Shown one piece after another: positions 36,725 to 44,993 of a DNA stretch of 64,000 nt. This DNA is from Planctomycetota bacterium (GTDB lineage Bacteria; Planctomycetota; UBA1135; GCA-002748355). The notes beneath the pieces were generated by a model. It was given only the letters and a program-made list of their open reading frames with translations, was not told the DNA's origin and did no database searches. Location of the stretch: the NCBI GenBank assembly GCA_020638795.1, contig JACKHW010000004.1:434001-498000 (forward strand), written 5' to 3'. The first letter of the stretch is position 1. Every line of letters starts with the position of its first letter. The translations under genes and the position numbers were made by a program.

Positions 36725-37342
36725 TCAGTGCGCACCGGAGTGTTGGTCTCCCTCGTAGCGGCGTCGCAAGACGTAGAACACGACGCGCACGGAGAAGTAG
36801 AAGAGGAAGACCAGACCGACCACGGCTCGGTCCGTCGGCGACGGCGGTAGCCCGAGCAACGCCGCACGCCCGTCGAAAAGATAGAGGATGATGCCGAAGA
36901 AGCCGAGCTCGAGCAGCACGGCTTGTGGGTCACGACGGAATTCGAAGATGCTCTGCACGAGCCAAGCGCCGAAGTCCGCGACGAGAAAGCCCTGGAACGC
37001 GTGGCGCGCCAGATCGCTGCGCTGTGCGAGCACGAAGAACCCGAGGTACAGGACACACCGCACGATGAGCAGTCCGTACTCGAAGTAATTGCCGGCGCGC
37101 ACGTACGCGTCGTCCATCGCGTCGGAACGCATCGGACTGGAGCCGGTGTGGATCCGCGTGCGTCGAGCCGAGACGGCTTCGAACGGACCTGGACGGTTCT
37201 GCCGGCAGTCGACGCAGATCGCCTCGCCGCCGATCTCCTCGAGCTTCTCGCGCGGAACCGCGCGCATGCATTTGGCGCACAGGCTCTGCTTCTGAGCCTG
37301 TTCATGAACTCGATTGCGCCGTGCGACCCGCAGGAAAGACAT
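36725..37342 (-). CDS. Zinc-ribbon membrane protein
   Basis: A 205-residue protein with an N-terminal four-cysteine zinc ribbon (CAKCMRAVPREKLEEIGGEAICVDC) followed by about four hydrophobic segments and a short basic C terminus. The ribbon faces the cytoplasm by the positive-inside rule. The start at 37342 (MSFLRVARR) is the one that fits the domain; a longer in-frame version begins at 37408. No known family is recognised. Neighbours are the thioredoxin-like run downstream and an NlpC/P60-like gene upstream, both on the same strand with gaps of ~100 nt. Confidence 0.65.
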   Translation of the reverse strand: MSFLRVARRNRVHEQAQKQSLCAKCMRAVPREKLEEIGGEAICVDCRQNRPGPFEAVSARRTRIHTGSSPMRSDAMDDAYVRAGNYFEYGLLIVRCVLYLGFFVLAQRSDLARHAFQGFLVADFGAWLVQSIFEFRRDPQAVLLELGFFGIILYLFDGRAALLGLPPSPTDRAVVGLVFLFYFSVRVVFYVLRRRYEGDQHSGAH

Positions 37343-37444
37343 GTCCGTGGGATCGGCACGAAGTGCCGCCTCGGTGTTGCGAAAACCCGCACGGCTGCAC
37401 GCTCGCATGCCGAGACGAACGGACGCTGCAGTGACGGTCCGGTG

Positions 37445-38263
37445 TCAGCGTCGCTTCGGTGCGCTGCCGGCTCTCGCGATGTACGTTTCTTTTCTCGTGA
37501 CACCGCTCTTTCCTGGCGACGAATCGTCCTCGTCGGTGAAGAACTCGCGACGTACTCCGATGCCACCCGTGCTCTTCTGCGTCGACCAATATTCGAAGCC
37601 GCGCCGATAGGGCACCATCGCACCCGTCTTCGGGTCGCGGCGCAGCCCGTGAATCCAGCGCAGAAAGATCGCGGAGTGTCCCGATCCGCTCGCGCGCCAG
37701 AACTGCAGGAAGTCCCCGGGACGTGCATCGGCGGGATCTTCGATGTCATGACCGAGCCCGTAGCTCACGAGTGCATCGCGGGCACACGCGTCCCCGCGCT
37801 TCGAGCCGAACCACGCACGCCGGAAGGCATCGACGCCGCGCGCATCGAGTTTGCCGAGCTTGAAGTCCCGACGCTCCGAGGCCGCGAGCAGACGACACGC
37901 TTCGAAGAACACCTCGAAGGTCAATCCGCAGCAGAAGCAGCGGCCCTTCTCGTCGCCGGCGTAGAGCACCTTGTCGTCGTAGACGAGATCCTTGGTGATG
38001 CCGATCCAACCCTTCGGCCCCTCGTCGCCTCGCGGCCACCAGTAGGCATGCTTGCCGTCGTCCGGATACGAATCCATCACGGCCAGCACGAACGGCGTCA
38101 ACGCATCGGCAGTGGGAACCCATGCCTCAGACTCGGTCGCGGCCTCGTGCTCTGGCGCGGGCTGCGTCTCGACGCCTCGGTGCGGCGCGACGAACGCGAG
38201 CCACACGGACGAAAGCGCGCACACGGCGACGTGCGATCGCGACACACGGCGGATGCGGATCAT
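37445..38263 (-). CDS. NlpC/P60-like exported putative cysteine peptidase
   Basis: A 272-residue exported protein (hydrophobic residues 11-26). The order of a Cys-containing block CFCCGLTFEVFFEACRLL followed ~90 residues later by ARPGDFLQFWRASGSGHSAIFLRW is that of NlpC/P60 papain-like peptidases, where Cys starts a helix and the GDxxxF...H block holds the catalytic His. The C-terminal WSTQKSTGGIGVRREF may be the end of the fold. Such enzymes cut peptidoglycan stem peptides. The ATG has AGGGAG about 10 nt upstream. It is divergent from gpmA with 48 nt between. Confidence 0.68.
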   Translation of the reverse strand: MIRIRRVSRSHVAVCALSSVWLAFVAPHRGVETQPAPEHEAATESEAWVPTADALTPFVLAVMDSYPDDGKHAYWWPRGDEGPKGWIGITKDLVYDDKVLYAGDEKGRCFCCGLTFEVFFEACRLLAASERRDFKLGKLDARGVDAFRRAWFGSKRGDACARDALVSYGLGHDIEDPADARPGDFLQFWRASGSGHSAIFLRWIHGLRRDPKTGAMVPYRRGFEYWSTQKSTGGIGVRREFFTDEDDSSPGKSGVTRKETYIARAGSAPKRR

Positions 38264-38311
38264 TCGGTTCGCTCCCTGACTCGGAGAAGAGTTCGAGGTA
38301 TCGTCCGCGCC

Positions 38312-38998
38312 ATGCTAATCCTCCTGCGCCACGGGCAGAGCCAGTGGAACCTCGAGAATCGATTCACCGGCTGGCACGACGTCAACCTCAGCGAACAGGG
38401 TATCGAAGAAGCTCGCGACGCGGGCCACAAGTTGCTCGAGGCCGGCTTGCTCCCATCGGTCGTGCACACGTCCCTGCTGCGCCGCGCGATCCGCACGGCG
38501 GCGATCGCCCTCTCGACGTGCGATCGACTGTGGATCCCGATGAAGAAGTCGTGGCGCCTCAACGAACGTCACTACGGCGGCTTGACCGGACTCGACAAGC
38601 AGGAAACGCGGGATCGGCACGGTGACGAACAGGTCCACATCTGGCGACGCAGCTACACGACGCGGCCGCCGGAACTCGAGACCACGAGCCCGTATCACCC
38701 GGCGTCGGATCCGCGCTACGCGGATCTTCCTCCAGAGCTGCTTCCGAGTACCGAGTGTCTTCGGGATGTCGTCGATCGCATGATGCCGTACTGGTACGAC
38801 TTCATCGTTCCGGACTTACGCGACGGCAAGACCGTACTCGTCGCCGCCCACGGCAATTCCCTGCGCGCGCTCTGCAAGCACCTCGACTCGATCTCGGACG
38901 ACGAAATCACGAGCCTCGAAATCCCGACCGGGAAGCCACTCGTCTACGAACTCGACGCGAATCTCCGCGCGAAGTCCAGCCGTTATCTCGGCGAGTGA
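38312..38998 (+). CDS. gpmA: 2,3-bisphosphoglycerate-dependent phosphoglycerate mutase
   Basis: A 228-residue histidine phosphatase-fold enzyme of glycolysis. The phosphorylated His is in LLRHGQSQWNLENRFTGW (His7), with further hallmarks LLRRAIRTA, WRLNERHYGGLTGLDK and the second catalytic His in LVAAHGNSLRAL. Length and the full set of family inserts match GpmA rather than a generic phosphatase. Its stop overlaps the start of the MATE-family gene (GTGA). Confidence 0.96.
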   Translation: MLILLRHGQSQWNLENRFTGWHDVNLSEQGIEEARDAGHKLLEAGLLPSVVHTSLLRRAIRTAAIALSTCDRLWIPMKKSWRLNERHYGGLTGLDKQETRDRHGDEQVHIWRRSYTTRPPELETTSPYHPASDPRYADLPPELLPSTECLRDVVDRMMPYWYDFIVPDLRDGKTVLVAAHGNSLRALCKHLDSISDDEITSLEIPTGKPLVYELDANLRAKSSRYLGE

Positions 38999-40440
38999 AC
39001 CCACGCGCATCGAAGCCGCTCTCGCGGCTCGCACTTCCGCTCGTCATCAGCTTCACGCTGCGCAACCTCTTCGCGCTCGTGGATCTCGGCTTCGCGACGA
39101 GTCTGCCGAACAGCGCGAGTGCGGTCGGCGCGATCAGCTTCTGGATTCCGTTCCAGATGGTCTACATCGCGCTCTGGGTCGGGCTGTCGTCGGGCGTCAC
39201 GACGACGCTCAGCCAAGCCCTCGGGCTGTGCCGCACCGACCTCGTCGAGTCGATCGAACGCCAGGTGCGCCGGATCCTCGTCGTCTTGATCGCCGTGCTC
39301 GTGGGGCTCGGCGCGTGTCTGCCACTCGTCGTGCCGATGTTCGGTCTCGAACACGACCTGACGCGAGACTTCACGATCTACGGTTCGATCCTCGCGATCG
39401 GCTTTCCGATCACCGGCTTCTGGTCGATCCTTCCCGACTCGACGGTCAAAGCGCATCACGACACGCGGAGCACGATGATCGCGGGGCTGTTGTCGACGGC
39501 GACCAACGCGACGCTCAACGCGACGTTCGTGTTCGTCTTCGGCTGGGGACTCGCGGGGATCGCGATCGGCACCGTGCTGTCGCGAATCCCGAGCCTCGTC
39601 TACGCGATCGTGCGTGCGCGTCGTCTCGATGCGGCGTGGCGCGCTTCGCTCGCAGAAGCAAGTCCCGAGGCTGCGATGCCAGCCGCCAGCGACGAGGTAC
39701 GGCTCTCGATGCAACAACGGATCGCGCGACAACTGTCGCGCCCGACGCGACGCATCCTGATCCTCGGCGTGCCGAGCACGATCGCGTTCGTGTTGACCGC
39801 GATCGAGTCCTCCTTCGTCAACGGCCTGCTCGCGGTGCTTCCCGACTCGACCGAGAAGATCGCGTCGTGGGGTGTCTTCAATCAGATCCTGCAACTGTCG
39901 CTGATGCCGATCGTCGGGAGCGCGGTCGCGGTGCTCCCGTGGCTCGCGCGCCGCGTCGCCGCGAGCGAGTTCACGGTCGTGCGACGCGAACTGATGACGA
40001 CGGCGCTGCTCTTCGGCGCGATCTCGTTCGGCTTGACGATCCTTCCAGCGTTCGTGTTCCCCGACGCGATCGCGAGGCGCATCTTGACCAAGAACGGTGA
40101 GGTCGACGCACGGAGCCTCGCGCTGGCCGTCGACGCGCTCGCGATCTTGCCGGTCGTCGCGATGGCGTCGCTACCGTTCATCCTGCTACGCACGAGCTTC
40201 GAAGCGCTCAACAAGCCCCGTCTCGCGATCCTCTCTAGCGTGCTGCGCTTCGTCGTTCTGTCGCTGCCGTTGATCGCGCTCGGCAGGCACCTCGGCCTGA
40301 CGTCGGACCTCGGTCCGATCCGCGGCATGGCTATGGGCCTAGGCACGGCGGCGCTGCTCGCATCGACGTTCGTGAGCGTCCTGGTCCACACAATCGTCGG
40401 CGATCTCGAGAAGCAGACGATGGTGACGGGTGGCGGGTGA
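38995..40440 (+). CDS. MATE-family multidrug/polysaccharide-flippase-type transporter
   Basis: A 481-residue protein with about 12 membrane segments in two similar halves, as in MATE exporters. Recognisable blocks are PLVISFTLRNLFALVDLGFATSLPNSA near the start and the half-repeat PSTIAFVLTAIESSFVNGLLAVLP. The GTG start at 38995 overlaps the gpmA stop in GTGA and fixes the N terminus. Substrate not assignable. It is the last core-genome gene before the accessory island. Confidence 0.85.
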   Translation: MNPRASKPLSRLALPLVISFTLRNLFALVDLGFATSLPNSASAVGAISFWIPFQMVYIALWVGLSSGVTTTLSQALGLCRTDLVESIERQVRRILVVLIAVLVGLGACLPLVVPMFGLEHDLTRDFTIYGSILAIGFPITGFWSILPDSTVKAHHDTRSTMIAGLLSTATNATLNATFVFVFGWGLAGIAIGTVLSRIPSLVYAIVRARRLDAAWRASLAEASPEAAMPAASDEVRLSMQQRIARQLSRPTRRILILGVPSTIAFVLTAIESSFVNGLLAVLPDSTEKIASWGVFNQILQLSLMPIVGSAVAVLPWLARRVAASEFTVVRRELMTTALLFGAISFGLTILPAFVFPDAIARRILTKNGEVDARSLALAVDALAILPVVAMASLPFILLRTSFEALNKPRLAILSSVLRFVVLSLPLIALGRHLGLTSDLGPIRGMAMGLGTAALLASTFVSVLVHTIVGDLEKQTMVTGGG

Positions 40441-40723
40441 GTCTGCCGTTGAGCGGCATGGGTGCCGATGGCGACGCTTGTAGTCACGAAGTGGGAAGCG
40501 ACGACTTCATAGCGACGAGTGCTGACCACGAAGCTTAGATCGACTAGATGGTGATTGAGAGCTGGTGTGCTATGGATCAGCAACCGGTCGGGGCGAGCCT
40601 TGTCACCTGCGGCATTCGCACGAGTGGGACATAAAAGTAGTTATGTTACCCTCATACGGCGGTAGGGGACCTCGGGCATTCGGCTCGCGAACTCGCTGCC
40701 GGACACCTTCACGAGGGCAGAAC
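40441..40723. other. Left-edge intergenic region of the island
   Basis: The 283 bp between the MATE gene and the first island gene. GC drops locally and an AT-rich stretch (around 40630-40650, ATAAAAGTAGTTATGTTA) could be the promoter for the recombinase operon and part of the attachment site. No tRNA fold is visible. It ends with GAGGG six nt before the next ATG. Confidence 0.4.
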
Positions 40724-41083
40724 ATGGACAAGAAGCGTGATGTCATTCTGGTCGTTCCACACGAGACGCTGACGTGCATCGAACCAGGGTTCACGATTCA
40801 GCATGGGGATTCGCGGACCGAGTTTCGTGGCGACGGAACGGTCGTCCACGACACGACATTGCTGGAGCGGAAGAGCGAGGAGCAAGCGAAGACCATCGCA
40901 GCCCTTGGTGTCGAGCTGGAGCTGCACCGAGCGAGGCTCGACGCGACGACGCGGGCCATGCTTGCGGTCGAGGCAGCAGACGACGACCCGGAGTGCACGC
41001 TCGTGAACCGCCGAGACCTCGATACGGCCCTCGGTGTCGCGAGGCGGAATCGCGAAGACCTCGAGCTTGGCGATGACATCTGA
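40724..41083 (+). CDS. Small protein upstream of the recombinase
   Basis: A 119-residue hydrophilic protein: a beta-type N-terminal half (VILVVPHETLTCIEPGFTI) followed by a long helix rich in Glu/Ala/Leu (ERKSEEQAKTIAALGVELELHRARL) that could be a coiled coil. The ATG has GAGGG at 6 nt. The 3' end overlaps the recombinase start by 11 nt, suggesting an accessory factor for excision or a regulator, but there is no HTH and no known family. Confidence 0.65.
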   Translation: MDKKRDVILVVPHETLTCIEPGFTIQHGDSRTEFRGDGTVVHDTTLLERKSEEQAKTIAALGVELELHRARLDATTRAMLAVEAADDDPECTLVNRRDLDTALGVARRNREDLELGDDI

Positions 41084-42080
41084 GCTGCCCGCACTCAGCT
41101 CTGGCGAGCGTCGTCAGCTCCGGCAACTCGGCATCACCGACTTCCCGGCCCTCATCCAGCGACTCGGGCCTCAGGGCTGGCGTGCCTTCCTCGACTTCTT
41201 TTCAGCCAGCATCCCGAACCAGAACACCAAAAGGGCCTACCTGCGGGCCGTCTGGGAGTTCCTGGGGCGCTGCGAGGACTCGGGCATCGAGGAGCTCGTG
41301 CACATCGAGCCCTTCATGGTCGGCGCCTACGTCGAGCATCTGGGCAAGCCCAAGGACGCTGGAGGACTCGGGCTCAGCAAGGCATCCGTGAAGCTCAAGC
41401 TCGCGGCAATCCGGTCGTTCTTTGACCATCTCGTCGTGCACCAGGTGCTTCCCAAGAGCCCTGCTCTGTCGGTCCGCGGACCGAAGTTGAAGGTCCGAAA
41501 AGGCAAGACTCCTGTGCTGAGCCTCGAAGACTTCCAGAAGCTCACCGAAACCATCGACACGAGCACGCTTGTCGGAAAGCGCGACTTCGCTTGGCTCACG
41601 GTCGCCTTCACATCCTGGTGCCGTGTCAGCGCCGTCACGGCGCTCCGACTCAAGGACTACGAACACTCCGGAAAGCGTTCCTTTCTCCACGTCGAAGAGA
41701 AAGGCGGCGAGGTCGACCGGATGCCGATTCACCACAAGGCGCAGGACGCGCTCGACGAACTCGTGGCGGCCGCAGGCCTCACGGACAAGGATGCCCCCCT
41801 CTTCCAGTCTGTCGACCGCTCAGGGGCCTACACGGGGCGTCAGCTTCTCCGCAACAAGGCTTGGGAGATGGTGCGGCGTCGCGCGCGCCAGGCCGGTGTT
41901 CCCGAGAACATCTGCACGCACACGTTTCGGGCAAGCGGCATCACGGAATTCATTCGAGCCGGTGGCCGCATCGAGCGAGCGCAGAGACGCGCCCACCACG
42001 CCGACTCCCGCACCACCAAGCTCTACGACCACTCCGATGACGACGTGACGCTCGAGGACATCGAACTCGTGCAGTTCTGA
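41073..42080 (+). CDS. Tyrosine recombinase/integrase
   Basis: A 335-residue phage-integrase-family recombinase. An N-terminal SAM-like/core-binding region (RAFLDFFSASIPNQNTKRAYLRAVWEFL) precedes the catalytic domain. The catalytic set is complete: R184 in TSWCRVSAVTALRL, H283 and R286 in HTFRASGI, His308/309 in RAHHADSRTTKLYDH and Tyr318. The ending resembles recombinases of integrated elements and plasmids. The ATG at 41073 lies within the preceding small gene. It is the probable integration and excision enzyme of the island and appears intact. Confidence 0.93.
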   Translation: MTSELPALSSGERRQLRQLGITDFPALIQRLGPQGWRAFLDFFSASIPNQNTKRAYLRAVWEFLGRCEDSGIEELVHIEPFMVGAYVEHLGKPKDAGGLGLSKASVKLKLAAIRSFFDHLVVHQVLPKSPALSVRGPKLKVRKGKTPVLSLEDFQKLTETIDTSTLVGKRDFAWLTVAFTSWCRVSAVTALRLKDYEHSGKRSFLHVEEKGGEVDRMPIHHKAQDALDELVAAAGLTDKDAPLFQSVDRSGAYTGRQLLRNKAWEMVRRRARQAGVPENICTHTFRASGITEFIRAGGRIERAQRRAHHADSRTTKLYDHSDDDVTLEDIELVQF

Positions 42081-42208
42081 TGGCCCAGCGAAGAATCAGC
42101 AAGAAGACGGCTATCGAGTTTCGGGAGCATCTCGTCAGGTGGACTCTTGGCACCATCGCAAATGCCTTCGACTTCGGCTGCGCAGCCGTCCCCGACGTCA
42201 CAGGCTGA
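42080..42208 (+). pseudogene. Truncated reading frame after the recombinase
   Basis: A 42-codon frame whose ATG shares a base pair step with the recombinase stop (TGATG). It reads MAQRRISKKTAIEFREHL and then VRWTLGTIANAFDFG before ending. The coupling and composition suggest the start of a larger gene. The frame-shifted continuation (around 42200-42260, EKFGITRFYVTANSYV) could be the next part, which would mean a frameshift or deletion. The helix FREHLVRWTLGTI is reminiscent of N-terminal domains of abortive-infection-like proteins, but this is only a resemblance. Confidence 0.35.
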
Positions 42209-42315
42209 GAACCGCGGCGAGAAGTTCGGAATCACGCGCTTCTACGTGACCGCCAACAGCTACGTTATTACAAGTCCCGGGCAGCAACACAGCCAAACCC
42301 AAGATTGCGAACTAA

Positions 42316-43020
42316 CTATTCTAGGTTGTCCACTACGATATCGTGCTTGAGGCGCCGCATGTCAGCCCCTATCTCGAAAGTGGAACCACTTATCACATGA
42401 ACCGCCGCGCCGCTCAAGCCAGATGACACATCCACTCCCCACCTTCCATCCCCAAGTGGATATTTAAGCTCATACACCCCGTCGCCTCGGACTGTCGTAA
42501 CATATACCTCTTGCACGTCGTGCACGATTCCATCTACAAATTCTACCTGACCAAGATTGCTGAACTTCAAGTCGTCCATCCAGCTATTTTTCCCCGCACG
42601 GTCTGCCAAAACGCCATAAACTCGACAACCATGCTCAAGCGCGACAACACCAAGGTCCCAGTGATAGCTTTTTGTGTCTTCCGGGTCAAAATAAACCTTT
42701 GCCATTTTGCCGGCACGAGAAGGGCCACTTATTGTCACTATCGCTCTCGCATCTGCGTTGAACCCAGCCGGCATTTCAATACAAAAGAAGCCGCTCGCAT
42801 CACTCTTACATACGATATCCGCGAACCCGCGCCTCGACCTACTGCGCGAATCCACACTCAAGCTGATGCAGATACCAGAAAGCGGTTCGCCACTATCAGC
42901 GTCTACGACTCGCCCCTCTACTAACGCATGGCGAGGCGCCGCCCGACGCGTCCGTTCCTCTGAGCAAGCAACAAACAAATGCCCCACAAGAACAACAGAG
43001 AACAACAGACGCAGCCGCAC
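42316..43020 (-). CDS. Lipoprotein with carboxypeptidase-regulatory-like domain
   Basis: A 234-residue lipoprotein (lipobox VGHLFVAC, Cys at about 19). The segment VEGRVVDADSGEPLSGICISLSV followed by DASGFFCIEMPAG is the CarboxypepD-regulatory-like/Cna-B-type beta sandwich. The rest is beta-rich with no catalytic motif. The start GTG shares its first base with the TAG stop of the upstream gene, so the two are coupled. Base composition is clearly more AT-rich than the chromosomal genes. Function unknown; surface exposure inferred. Confidence 0.7.
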   Translation of the reverse strand: MRLRLLFSVVLVGHLFVACSEERTRRAAPRHALVEGRVVDADSGEPLSGICISLSVDSRSRSRRGFADIVCKSDASGFFCIEMPAGFNADARAIVTISGPSRAGKMAKVYFDPEDTKSYHWDLGVVALEHGCRVYGVLADRAGKNSWMDDLKFSNLGQVEFVDGIVHDVQEVYVTTVRGDGVYELKYPLGDGRWGVDVSSGLSGAAVHVISGSTFEIGADMRRLKHDIVVDNLE

Positions 43021-43712
43021 TAGTTTTTGACAGCCGCTGACAGCGACTCATACAGCTTCCTATTAAATAGCCGATAACCGTCAATTAGCCCCCACAAATA
43101 TGGCGCACTACTTCTTGATGTCATCACTCCAAGCACGCGTCCACCCTCCACCGCTTCCACGTAGCCATCGCTTGCCCATGCAGCACGCCACCCGCCCTGC
43201 GACACGGAAGGCTCATCCCGTGTCACTTTCCATCCGTGTGGATTGCCAGCCACAAAGACAGAGACCAATCGCCTCGCCTCGAGTGTCAACTGACGAGACA
43301 TTTCATCCTTCACTGCAAATGCCGTCTTGATTGCTGCCTGCAATGCAAGCAGCTCAGCTGCATCTAGACGACGTCCAATTACTCTTTCAAAGTCCGCAGC
43401 CTTACCATCCTTTAGCGCCATCAGGATACGGACAACATCCCTATCCGTAGGCCTTGCCGCGCTGGTCTCGGAGCCACCGACGGAAGACACACGGCTTTTG
43501 TCCACAGTCGCATCCTTGATGGAAGGAGAGAGGTTGCGTGAATCTCGCATCACACCAGTCGACTCTTCATCAAATGCGCGGTTATCCCCACGGCGCAATT
43601 GAAACTCCGGCAATCGGCTTGATGCCCACTCGTAGCCCACAAAGAGCGACAAGGCCGCGACAGCCAACAACGCACAGGACCACAAGAAAAAAGGCTTAGC
43701 CATAAGCATCAT
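43020..43712 (-). CDS. Membrane-anchored hypothetical protein of the island
   Basis: A 230-residue protein with an N-terminal anchor (FFLWSCALLAVAALSLFVGYEWA), a low-complexity Ser/Arg/Asp linker and a C-terminal domain with helix DAAELLALQAAIKTAF and WRAAWASDGYVEAVEG. Three in-frame ATGs lie within the first four codons (43712, 43709, 43703); none has a good Shine-Dalgarno. Coupled to the following lipoprotein gene by a 1-nt overlap. No recognised family. Confidence 0.6.
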   Translation of the reverse strand: MMLMAKPFFLWSCALLAVAALSLFVGYEWASSRLPEFQLRRGDNRAFDEESTGVMRDSRNLSPSIKDATVDKSRVSSVGGSETSAARPTDRDVVRILMALKDGKAADFERVIGRRLDAAELLALQAAIKTAFAVKDEMSRQLTLEARRLVSVFVAGNPHGWKVTRDEPSVSQGGWRAAWASDGYVEAVEGGRVLGVMTSRSSAPYLWGLIDGYRLFNRKLYESLSAAVKN

Positions 43713-43795
43713 TGCACATGGTGCTCATGGCTGTCGAATCCAACCGAGATATTGTTCGTCATCGGTACCCACCGCACCGAAAGGTAAATAGTAGT

Positions 43796-44053
43796 TCACG
43801 TCGGATATGGTGGGACCTGTGAAATCTGATAGTACCCAACCTTCTTTGAGAATCGAGTCCGAATTTTCGACCTCTTCCCATCCTTTTCAACGACAATCCC
43901 TACTTCCGCGCGTATCGACGCACTATCCGTTGTCGTCCAAGTGCAGTTGTATACCGACCCTGTAAAGTATACGCTGGCAATATACTCAGGATCTGTGGAG
44001 GATACGAAGCTAGCCGCTAGGAACAGCGATGCGACGCACGCTAACCTTGACAT
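43796..44053 (-). CDS. Small secreted protein 1
   Basis: An 85-residue protein with a signal peptide (RLACVASLFLAASFVSS) and a short strand-rich mature part (YNCTWTTTDSASIRAEVGIV). GGAGG stands 8 nt before the ATG. It forms a close group with the two genes upstream, which encode similar small secreted beta proteins. Function unknown. Confidence 0.6.
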   Translation of the reverse strand: MSRLACVASLFLAASFVSSTDPEYIASVYFTGSVYNCTWTTTDSASIRAEVGIVVEKDGKRSKIRTRFSKKVGYYQISQVPPYPT

Positions 44054-44070
44054 CCTGAACGCCTCCGTGG

Positions 44071-44427
44071 CTATAGCACCACCGTCGCAGAAGCAGTCCC
44101 CAGCGAATTACCGCTACTGTCGAACCACTCTGTCGCGCAGTAAAGAGTATCTCCGGTCGCAAAATTTTGTGGAATTTCCCCATCGCCATCACCCGTGGGC
44201 AAACACCCAGGCATGTGATATTGCGACGTGTAAAGCTGCCCACCGGCATCAGAATAGGTGACGTTGAAGTCAATGGTAGCACTATCTGCCGCCAGCTGAC
44301 CGTCTTGCCAGGCATACGTAAATGTCGCAGCGCTTGTAGACGCCGAGATAGATACGCCATGTCCGGGAATACGTGGAACTGGGCTTGCCATGATTGCCAC
44401 AAAAAACAAAGTGGATGCTGTCTTCAT
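44071..44427 (-). CDS. Small secreted protein 2
   Basis: A 118-residue secreted protein. The ATG at 44427 is preferred to a GTG three codons upstream because AAAGG sits 8 nt before it. After the signal (TASTLFFVAIMASP) comes a beta-rich mature part ending GDTLYCATEWFDSSGNSLG. That ending is similar in layout to GDEVKITVRWYSGSGSLLK of small secreted protein 3, so the two are probably diverged paralogues. Function unknown. Confidence 0.62.
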   Translation of the reverse strand: MKTASTLFFVAIMASPVPRIPGHGVSISASTSAATFTYAWQDGQLAADSATIDFNVTYSDAGGQLYTSQYHMPGCLPTGDGDGEIPQNFATGDTLYCATEWFDSSGNSLGTASATVVL

Positions 44428-44442
44428 TGCGTTCACCTTTCG

Positions 44443-44847
44443 CTAGAGGCCTGCCTGATGGGGCTTAGTATCAACCTTCACTTCTTCTTTCAGCAGGCTT
44501 CCAGAGCCGCTATACCATCTCACTGTAATTTTCACCTCATCACCCGCAACTAGCGGAGGCTGAAAGCCGTCGAGCTGACCCTCTCGCACTCCTGCATGTT
44601 TGTTCCTGAACTTCTCCGTTGATGAGGGCGGTCCCTTTCGAGTGACTTCGAGGGTCACGTCGGCTCGGGAGGCATTCGGGTCGTTTGTGTCGTATACGTA
44701 GGGGTCAGCTGTTCCATTCGCAATCGTGCCTTGGACGATTGTCTTGTCTCCTAACCCGTTGGGCTGAGCATCGAAACCGATACTGTAAGTTGGACTGCCT
44801 TGCAACGCGACTACTGCGATGGCAGCAAGGCCTAAGTTTCTTCGCAT
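44443..44847 (-). CDS. Small secreted protein 3
   Basis: A 134-residue secreted protein; the ATG at 44847 follows GGAGAG at good spacing. The signal is NLGLAAIAVVALQGSPTYS. The mature part has ADVTLEVTRKGPP and, near the end, GDEVKITVRWYSGSGSLL. It is the first gene of the cargo run of three secreted-protein genes. No family recognised. Confidence 0.62.
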   Translation of the reverse strand: MRRNLGLAAIAVVALQGSPTYSIGFDAQPNGLGDKTIVQGTIANGTADPYVYDTNDPNASRADVTLEVTRKGPPSSTEKFRNKHAGVREGQLDGFQPPLVAGDEVKITVRWYSGSGSLLKEEVKVDTKPHQAGL

Positions 44848-44993
44848 GGACACTCTCCGTGAAAGCTGTCACGGTAGCATCACCACTTCGGACGTAGGTT
44901 GCAAGTCGAAGATAATATATGCACAACCCCCTGATGGCCACATCGAGCTACCGGGTCGTGAAGCCAAGACGCCGCATACCGAACACTTCAAAT

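Noticed and set aside
40441..40560. A tRNA or direct repeat as attachment site at the left edge of the island
   Set aside because: No cloverleaf or T-loop sequence, and I found no repeat shared with the right edge near 48.6 kb.
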